A DNA stretch of 64,000 nucleotides, taken from assembly GCA_014268975.2 (NCBI GenBank), contig CP077096.1, forward strand, positions 952,501 through 1,016,500, read 5' to 3'. Position 1 is the first letter of the stretch. Each line of letters starts with the position of its first letter. The notes beneath the pieces are model-generated. The model did no database searches and had not been told where the DNA came from. It saw nothing but the letters and a program-made list of their open reading frames with translations. The translations under genes and the position numbers were made by a program. This stretch comes from Pseudomonas wayambapalatensis. Lineage in GTDB: Bacteria; Pseudomonadota; Gammaproteobacteria; Pseudomonadales; Pseudomonadaceae. Shown in pieces: positions 58,245 through 64,000 of the stretch.

Positions 58245-59390
58245 ATGTACAAGACAGCGTTGCTCAGCGGGCTCGCCACCGCGCTCCTGGCCAGTGGCAG
58301 CCTCCAGGCCGCCGAAGCCCTGAAGGAAGTCGGCAAGGGCGAGGGCCAGCTCGATATCGTCGCCTGGCCGGGTTATATCGAACGTGGCGAGTCGGACAAG
58401 GCCTATGACTGGGTCAGCAAGTTCGAGCAAGACACAGGCTGCAAGGTCAACGTCAAGACCGCTGCCACCTCCGACGAGATGGTCAGCCTGATGGCCAAGG
58501 GTGGCTACGACCTGGTCACCGCGTCGGGGGATGCCTCGCTGCGATTGATCTACGGCAAGCGTGTACAGCCGATCGATCCGAAGCTGATCCCCAACTGGAA
58601 GAACCTCGACCCGCGCCTGCACGACGCGCCGTGGTACACCGTCGATGGCAAGACCTACGGCACCCCCTACCAGTGGGGCCCGAACCTGCTGATGTACAGC
58701 ACCAAGGTGTTCCCCACCGCACCAGATAGCTGGAAAGCCGTATTCGAGGCCGAGAACCTGCCCGACGGCAAGCCGAACAAGGGCCGTGTGCAGGCCTACG
58801 ACGGCCCGATCTACATCGCCGACGCCGCGCTCTACCTCAAGGCGACCCAGCCGGCGCTGGGCATCAGCGATCCGTACCAGCTCGACGAGAAGCAGTACGC
58901 CGCCGTGCTCGACCTGCTGCGCAAGCAACACGCCTTGATTCACCGCTACTGGCACGACACCACGGTGCAGATGAGCGACTTCAAGAATGAAGGCGTCGCC
59001 GCCTCCAGCGCCTGGCCGTACCAGGCCAACGCGCTCAAGGCCGAGGGCCAGCCGATCGCCACGGTGTTCCCGAAGGAGGGCGTCACCGGGTGGGCCGACA
59101 CCACCATGCTGCATGTCGATGCCAAGCACCCCAACTGCGCCTACAAGTGGATGGACTGGTCGCTGCAGGCCAAGGTGCAGGGCGATGTGGCGGCCTGGTT
59201 CGGCTCGTTGCCGGCGGTGCCGCAGGGCTGCAAGGCCAGCGAGTTGCTGGGCGCCGAGGGTTGCAAGACCAATGGCTTCGACCAGTTCGACAAGATCGCC
59301 TTCTGGAAGACCCCGCAGGCCGAGGGTGGCAAGTTCGTGCCCTATAGCCGCTGGACCCAGGACTACATCGCGATCATGGGCGGGCGCTAG
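58245..59390 (+). CDS. ydcS: Polyamine-type ABC transporter substrate-binding protein (YdcS-like)
   Basis: 381 residues with a signal peptide (cleavage near LQA|AEA). LDIVAWPGYIERGESDKAYD, SDEMVSLMAKGGYDLVTASG and YGTPYQWGPNLLMYS are typical of the YdcS/PotD group. RBS GGGAG before ATG. It begins the E. coli-like order ydcS-ydcT-ydcU-ydcV-patD. It probably binds putrescine or another diamine in the periplasm. Confidence 0.87.
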   Translation: MYKTALLSGLATALLASGSLQAAEALKEVGKGEGQLDIVAWPGYIERGESDKAYDWVSKFEQDTGCKVNVKTAATSDEMVSLMAKGGYDLVTASGDASLRLIYGKRVQPIDPKLIPNWKNLDPRLHDAPWYTVDGKTYGTPYQWGPNLLMYSTKVFPTAPDSWKAVFEAENLPDGKPNKGRVQAYDGPIYIADAALYLKATQPALGISDPYQLDEKQYAAVLDLLRKQHALIHRYWHDTTVQMSDFKNEGVAASSAWPYQANALKAEGQPIATVFPKEGVTGWADTTMLHVDAKHPNCAYKWMDWSLQAKVQGDVAAWFGSLPAVPQGCKASELLGAEGCKTNGFDQFDKIAFWKTPQAEGGKFVPYSRWTQDYIAIMGGR

Positions 59391-59407
59391 GCCTGGCGTT
59401 TGCCTGG

Positions 59408-59490
59408 GCCGGCCTCATCGCGGGGCAAGCCCGCTCCCACAGGATACTTTGCAGCCCTGTGGGAGCGGGCTTGTCCCGCGATGAGACCGG
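59408..59490. repeat. REP pair, inverted, between ydcS and ydcT
   Basis: ggcctcatcgcggggcaagc and the inverted gcgggcttgtcccgcgatga, arms about 35 bp with few mismatches. Within an operon this can stabilise the upstream binding-protein mRNA and reduce downstream expression. Confidence 0.88.
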
Positions 59491-59532
59491 CAGCGACACC
59501 ACAAAACCACCCTTCACCCCGGAGCCTCCACC

Positions 59533-60558
59533 ATGCCCCCAGCCGTCCAGTTCACCCAGGTCTCCCGTCAGTTCGGCGAGGTGAAGGCCGTCGACCAGGT
59601 GTCGATCGACATCCAGGACGGCGAATTCTTTTCCATGCTCGGCCCCTCGGGCTCGGGCAAGACCACCTGCCTGCGCCTGATCGCAGGTTTCGAGCAGCCC
59701 AGCGCCGGCTCCATCCGTATTCATGGCCTCGAAGCCGCTGGCCTGCCGCCCTACCAGCGTGACGTCAACACGGTGTTCCAGGACTACGCGCTGTTCCCGC
59801 ACATGAACGTGCTGGACAACGTCGCCTATGGCCTGAAAGTGAAAGGCGTGGCCAGGGCCGAGCGTCTGCAGCGTGCCGAGCAGGCGTTGGAGATGGTCGC
59901 CCTCGGCGGCTATGGCTCGCGCAAGCCGGTGCAGCTTTCCGGTGGCCAGCGCCAGCGCGTGGCCCTGGCCCGCGCGCTGGTCAATCGCCCGCGCGTGCTG
60001 CTGCTCGACGAGCCGCTGGGCGCGCTCGACCTCAAGCTGCGCGAGCAGATGCAGGGCGAACTCAAGCGCCTGCAACGGCAACTGGGCATCACCTTCATCT
60101 TCGTCACCCACGACCAGAGCGAAGCGCTGTCGATGTCCGACCGTGTCGCGGTATTCAACAAAGGGCGCATCGAGCAGGTCGATACCCCGCGAAACCTGTA
60201 CATGAAACCGGCCACCGCCTTCGTCGCCGAATTCGTCGGCACCTCCAACGTGCTGCGTGGCGAGCTCGCCAGCCAACTGGTCGGCGATGCCCGGCCGTTC
60301 TCCATTCGTCCCGAACACATCCGCTTCGCCTTGGGCGAACGGGGAGCCAGCGACGTGGAGGTCAGCGGCCTGCTGCACGATATCCAGTACCAGGGCGCCG
60401 CAACCCGCTACGAGATCCGCCTGGACAACGGCCAGCACCTGAGCCTGAGCCAGGCCAACAGCCAGTGGGGCGACGGCCCGGCCAGCCACCAGCCGGGCCA
60501 GCGTGTTACCGCCCGCTGGGCGCGCGAGGCCATGGTGGCGCTGAGCGAGGGCGTGTGA
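59533..60558 (+). CDS. ydcT: Polyamine-type ABC transporter ATP-binding protein (YdcT-like)
   Basis: 341 residues. Walker A MLGPSGSGKTTCLRLIAGFE near residue 35, Q-loop TVFQDYALFPHMNVLDN, signature LSGGQRQRVALARALVNRP near residue 135, Walker B VLLLDEPLGALD, H-switch VTHDQSEALSMSD, and a C-terminal TOBE domain. RBS GGAG before ATG. The permease gene starts 1 nt after the stop. Confidence 0.9.
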   Translation: MPPAVQFTQVSRQFGEVKAVDQVSIDIQDGEFFSMLGPSGSGKTTCLRLIAGFEQPSAGSIRIHGLEAAGLPPYQRDVNTVFQDYALFPHMNVLDNVAYGLKVKGVARAERLQRAEQALEMVALGGYGSRKPVQLSGGQRQRVALARALVNRPRVLLLDEPLGALDLKLREQMQGELKRLQRQLGITFIFVTHDQSEALSMSDRVAVFNKGRIEQVDTPRNLYMKPATAFVAEFVGTSNVLRGELASQLVGDARPFSIRPEHIRFALGERGASDVEVSGLLHDIQYQGAATRYEIRLDNGQHLSLSQANSQWGDGPASHQPGQRVTARWAREAMVALSEGV

Positions 60559-60559
60559 G

Positions 60560-61510
60560 ATGAGCCTGACCCTCGATGCCACGGCGCCGGAAGCCCGTCA
60601 CGGCGCACTGCGCGGGCTGTCCAACCTGCTCTACCGCAAGCCGACGCTGTACCTGTCGCTGCTGCTGGTGCCGCCGCTGCTGTGGTTCGGCGCGATCTAC
60701 CTGGGCTCGTTGCTGACCCTGTTGTGGCAGGGCTTCTACACCTTCGACGATTTCACCATGACGGTGACGCCGAGCCTGACCTGGGCCAACTTCGCCGCGC
60801 TGTTCACCCCGGCCAACTTCGACATCATCCAGCGCACCGTGCTGATGGCCGTGGCGGTGTCCATCGCCAGTGCTGCGCTGGCGTTCCCCATCGCCTACTA
60901 CATGGCGCGCTACACCAGCGGCAAGACCAAGGCGTTCTTCTACATCGCGGTGATGCTGCCGATGTGGGCCAGCTACATCGTCAAGGCCTACGCCTGGACC
61001 CTGCTGCTGGCCAAGGGCGGGGTGGCCATGTGGTTCGTCCAGCACCTGGGCCTGGAGCCATTGCTGAACCTGCTGCTGAGCGTGCCCGGGGTGGGCGGCA
61101 ACACCTTGTCGACTTCGAACCTGGGGCGCTTCCTGGTATTCGTCTACATCTGGCTGCCGTTCATGATCCTGCCGATCCAGGCGTCGCTGGAGCGCCTGCC
61201 GCCGTCGTTGCTGCAAGCCTCGGCTGACCTGGGGGCGCAGCCGCGCCAGACTTTCATGCAGGTGATCCTGCCGCTGTCGGTGCCCGGCATCGCCGCGGGC
61301 TCGATCTTCACCTTCAGCCTCACGCTGGGCGACTTCATCGTGCCGTCGCTGGTCGGGCCGCCTGGCTACTTCATCGGCGGCATGGTCTACGCCCAGCAGG
61401 GTGCCATCGGCAACATGCCCATGGCTGCGGCCTTCACCCTGGTGCCGATCGTGCTGATCGCCGTCTACCTGTCCATCGTCAAACGCCTGGGGGCCTTCGA
61501 TGCACTCTGA
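60560..61510 (+). CDS. ydcU: Polyamine-type ABC transporter permease (YdcU-like)
   Basis: 316 residues, six predicted helices after a cytoplasmic N-terminal segment. The EAA loop is [20 protein letters not shown] near residue 220. It overlaps the second permease gene by 11 nt, so the two are made together. Confidence 0.9.
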   Translation: MSLTLDATAPEARHGALRGLSNLLYRKPTLYLSLLLVPPLLWFGAIYLGSLLTLLWQGFYTFDDFTMTVTPSLTWANFAALFTPANFDIIQRTVLMAVAVSIASAALAFPIAYYMARYTSGKTKAFFYIAVMLPMWASYIVKAYAWTLLLAKGGVAMWFVQHLGLEPLLNLLLSVPGVGGNTLSTSNLGRFLVFVYIWLPFMILPIQASLERLPPSLLQASADLGAQPRQTFMQVILPLSVPGIAAGSIFTFSLTLGDFIVPSLVGPPGYFIGGMVYAQQGAIGNMPMAAAFTLVPIVLIAVYLSIVKRLGAFDAL

Positions 61511-62306
61511 AAAAGCGTCCTGGGGCCTGAAGCTTGCGGCCTGGGGAGGGCTGGTGTTCCTGCACTTCCCGATCCTGATCATCTTCCTGTACGCCTTCAA
61601 CACCGAAGACGCTGCGTTCAGCTTTCCGCCGCAGGGCTTCACCCTGCACTGGTTCAGCGTGGCCTTCGCCCGTCAGGACGTGCTCGATGCCGTGACCCTG
61701 TCGGTGAAGATCGCCGCCCTCGCCACGCTGATCGCCATGGTGCTGGGCACGCTGGCGGCGGTTGCGTTGTACCGGCGTGATTTCTTCGGCAAGGAAAGCA
61801 TCTCGCTGATGCTGATCCTGCCGATCGCCTTGCCCGGCATCATCACCGGCATCGCGTTGCTGTCGGCGTTCAAGACCCTGGGCATCGAGCCTGGCTTCAT
61901 GACCATCGTCGTCGGGCACGCGACCTTCTGCGTGGTGATCGTCTACAACAACGTCATCGCCCGCTTCAGGCGCACTTCGCACAGCCTGATCGAAGCCTCG
62001 ATGGACCTGGGCGCCGACGGCTGGCAGACCTTCCGCTACGTGATCCTGCCCAACCTCGGCTCGGCGCTGCTGGCCGGCGGCATGCTGGCGTTCGCCCTGT
62101 CGTTCGACGAAATCATCGTCACCACCTTCACCGCCGGTCACGAACGCACCTTGCCGATCTGGCTGCTCAACCAGCTCGGTCGCCCGCGCGACGTACCGGT
62201 GACCAATGTGGTGGCGATGCTGGTGATGCTGGTGACCATGCTGCCGATCCTGGGCGCCTACTACCTGACCAAGGGTGGCGAAGGCGTTGCCGGCAGCGGC
62301 AAGTGA
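61500..62306 (+). CDS. ydcV: Polyamine-type ABC transporter permease (YdcV-like)
   Basis: 268 residues, six helices. The EAA loop is [20 protein letters not shown] near residue 165. It starts inside the end of ydcU. patD follows 35 nt after the stop. Confidence 0.9.
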   Translation: MHSEKASWGLKLAAWGGLVFLHFPILIIFLYAFNTEDAAFSFPPQGFTLHWFSVAFARQDVLDAVTLSVKIAALATLIAMVLGTLAAVALYRRDFFGKESISLMLILPIALPGIITGIALLSAFKTLGIEPGFMTIVVGHATFCVVIVYNNVIARFRRTSHSLIEASMDLGADGWQTFRYVILPNLGSALLAGGMLAFALSFDEIIVTTFTAGHERTLPIWLLNQLGRPRDVPVTNVVAMLVMLVTMLPILGAYYLTKGGEGVAGSGK

Positions 62307-62341
62307 ACACGCGAACAAGAACCTGAGAAAAGGAGCGCTTC

Positions 62342-63766
62342 ATGCAAACCAAACTGCTGATCAACGGCCAATTGGTCGCCGGTGAAGGCGAGTCGCTCGC
62401 CGTGCTCAACCCGGCGCTCGGCACCACCCTGGTGGAGATTGCCGAAGCCACGCCGGCCCAGGTCGACACCGCCGTGCGTGCAGCCGATGCGGCGTTCGAA
62501 GGCTGGTCCCAGACCGCCCCAAAGGATCGCTCGCTGCTGTTGCTCAAGCTGGCCGATGCCATCGATGCGCACGCCGAGGAACTGGCGCGGCTGGAGTCGA
62601 ACAACTGTGGCAAACCCTACCAGGCTGCGCTGAACGACGAGTTGCCGGCAGTGGCTGATGTGTTCCGCTTCTTCGCCGGCGCCAGCCGTGTGCTGCAGGG
62701 CTCGGCGGCGGGTGAGTACCTGCCGGGGCATACCTCGATGATCCGCCGCGACCCGGTGGGTGTGGTGGCTTCGATCGCGCCCTGGAACTACCCGCTGATG
62801 ATGGCCGCCTGGAAGCTCGGCCCGGCCCTGGCGGCGGGCAATACCGTGGTGCTCAAACCGTCCGAGCAGACGCCGCTGACGGCCCTGCGCCTGGGCGAGC
62901 TGATCGCGGGTATCTTCCCGGCGGGCGTGGTCAACCTGGTGTTCGGCCGAGGCCCGAGCGTGGGTGAGCCGCTGACTACCCATCCCAAGGTGCGCATGGT
63001 CTCGCTGACAGGCTCCGTGGCCACTGGCAGCCGCATCATCGCCGGCACCGCCGACACCGTGAAGCGCATGCACATGGAGCTGGGCGGCAAGGCACCGGTG
63101 ATCATCTTCGACGATGCCGACATCGATGCCGCGGTCGAAGGTATCCGCGCGTTCGGCTTCTACAACGCCGGGCAGGATTGCACGGCAGCCTGCCGGCTGT
63201 ATGTGCAGAAGGGCGTGTACCAGGCGTTCGTCGACAAGCTCACGGCTGCGGTGGCGAGCATTCGTCTTGGCGAGCAGGACGATCCCGAGACCGAACTGGG
63301 GCCGTTGATCACCCAACAGCACCTGGAGCGCGTCAGCGGTTTCGTCGAGCGGGCGCGGCAGGTGCCGCATATCCAGGTCACCACGGGCGGCAAGCGTGCC
63401 GACCGGGCGGGGTTCTTCTTCGAGCCGACGGTATTGGCGGGCGCGCAGCAGGACGATGAAGTGGTGCGGCGCGAGATCTTCGGGCCGGTGGTGTCGGTGA
63501 CCGAGTTCACTGACGAGGCCCAGGCGCTGGAGTGGGCCAACGACTCGGACTACGGGCTGGCGTCGTCGGTGTGGACCCAGGATGTCGGCCGCGCGCACCG
63601 GTTGGCGGCGCGCTTGCAGTATGGCTGCACCTGGGTGAACACCCATTTCATGCTGGTCAGCGAGATGCCCCATGGCGGGGTGAAGCTGTCCGGGTATGGC
63701 AAGGACATGTCGATGTATGGGCTGGAGGATTACACGGCCATTCGGCATGTGATGATCAAGCACTGA
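62342..63766 (+). CDS. patD: Gamma-aminobutyraldehyde dehydrogenase
   Basis: 474 residues, the length of E. coli PatD/YdcW (474). [32 protein letters not shown], and catalytic Cys280 in [21 protein letters not shown] 7 nt before ATG. Being the fifth gene after ydcSTUV, as in E. coli, it probably oxidises 4-aminobutyraldehyde (from imported putrescine) to GABA. The transaminase step is not encoded in this window. Confidence 0.9.
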   Translation: MQTKLLINGQLVAGEGESLAVLNPALGTTLVEIAEATPAQVDTAVRAADAAFEGWSQTAPKDRSLLLLKLADAIDAHAEELARLESNNCGKPYQAALNDELPAVADVFRFFAGASRVLQGSAAGEYLPGHTSMIRRDPVGVVASIAPWNYPLMMAAWKLGPALAAGNTVVLKPSEQTPLTALRLGELIAGIFPAGVVNLVFGRGPSVGEPLTTHPKVRMVSLTGSVATGSRIIAGTADTVKRMHMELGGKAPVIIFDDADIDAAVEGIRAFGFYNAGQDCTAACRLYVQKGVYQAFVDKLTAAVASIRLGEQDDPETELGPLITQQHLERVSGFVERARQVPHIQVTTGGKRADRAGFFFEPTVLAGAQQDDEVVRREIFGPVVSVTEFTDEAQALEWANDSDYGLASSVWTQDVGRAHRLAARLQYGCTWVNTHFMLVSEMPHGGVKLSGYGKDMSMYGLEDYTAIRHVMIKH

Positions 63767-63789
63767 TAGGCGATGGGGGCATCCCTGGG

Positions 63790-63825
63790 AGCCAGCCCAA
63801 TCCCTGTGGGGGCGGGCTGGCTTTT
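63790..63825 (+). terminator. Terminator-like REP hairpin after patD
   Basis: Perfect 9-bp stem AGCCAGCCC / GGGCTGGCT with loop aatccctgtgggggc, followed by TTTAG. It is related to the hairpin at 48621-48691. Confidence 0.65.
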
Positions 63826-63898
63826 AGAGTTTGAACAACACCGTTGTCCCCATACGGTACTGAGCGGCAGCAGGGGAGAACCCGCATACCGCCTTGAA

Positions 63899-64000
63899 TC
63901 AGTTGCTCGGCCGCTGCTTGGTCGCATCCAGCTCGGCTTTCTTGCCTGTCGTCACTTCAGTGATCTTTGCCGACTTCTCGATCGCCAGGTCGAAGGTTTC
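63899..64000 (-). CDS. Partial unidentified gene, C-terminal 33 codons
   Basis: Open on the minus strand to the window edge. It encodes ETFDLAIEKSAKITEVTTGK and more, ending KQRPSN with a TGA. The composition looks like real coding sequence, and a REP-type terminator lies beyond its stop. The family cannot be told from this fragment. Confidence 0.5.
   Translation of the reverse strand, partial: ETFDLAIEKSAKITEVTTGKKAELDATKQRPSN

Overview
The window comes from a high-GC gammaproteobacterium, almost certainly a Pseudomonas of the P. putida group. The evidence is the rRNA sequence, a yfiRNB operon with the P. aeruginosa cysteine pattern, the order recCBD-yfiRNB-mmsAB, and many copies of the P. 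putida-type REP element (core tgtgggagcgggcttgcccgcga). This placement is inferred from content; no database was searched.

Layout. 1-929: 3' end of a 23S rRNA gene, 5S rRNA and the rrn terminator. 1059-10287: recC-recB-recD with ATGA overlaps (exonuclease V). 10364-12711: yfiR-yfiN-yfiB, a c-di-GMP switch. 12790-16293: LysR regulator divergent from mmsA-mmsB (valine and methylmalonate semialdehyde catabolism). 16397-20144: FadR-type regulator divergent from a sugar-acid MFS transporter and glucarate dehydratase, with two matching TTGT-N3-ACAA operator candidates. 20145-20899: gene remnants and a REP. 20900-23131: GabP-like permease and a C-terminally truncated DUF1016 gene. 23326-36763: a large amine catabolic cluster made of a PuuB-like oxidase, a PatD-like dehydrogenase, two tandem paralogous binding proteins with an ABC transporter, a two-subunit FAD/[2Fe-2S] dehydrogenase, an IclR regulator, RidA and an MmsA-like dehydrogenase.

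36867-46687 (minus strand) is the most unusual locus. It reads, in transcription order: an exported alpha/beta hydrolase, a TpsB transporter, a filamentous-haemagglutinin-type TpsA exoprotein, and an HMW1C-type N-glycosyltransferase. This resembles the Haemophilus HMW1 adhesin system (B-A-C genes), but the TpsB is 1010 residues long because a complete classical porin barrel follows the TpsB barrel in the same reading frame. Divergent from it is an exported homologue of argininosuccinate lyase (46975-48567).

48568-49668 has no credible gene. It is built from repeats: a long hairpin, a duplicated block of about 55 bp, two same-strand copies of a block of about 125 bp that can fold through conserved stems, and a pair of inverted arms of about 117 bp. 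I regard this as a candidate undescribed structured or mobile element.

49669-53728: dicarboxylate-type symporter divergent from a LysR regulator, then a DHA2 efflux pump behind a perfect 50-bp inverted repeat. 53845-56572: methyl-accepting chemotaxis protein and a LysR regulator. 56668-63766: a second polyamine cluster, an aldehyde dehydrogenase plus ydcSTUV-patD in the E. coli order. The window ends in the 3' part of an unidentified minus-strand gene.
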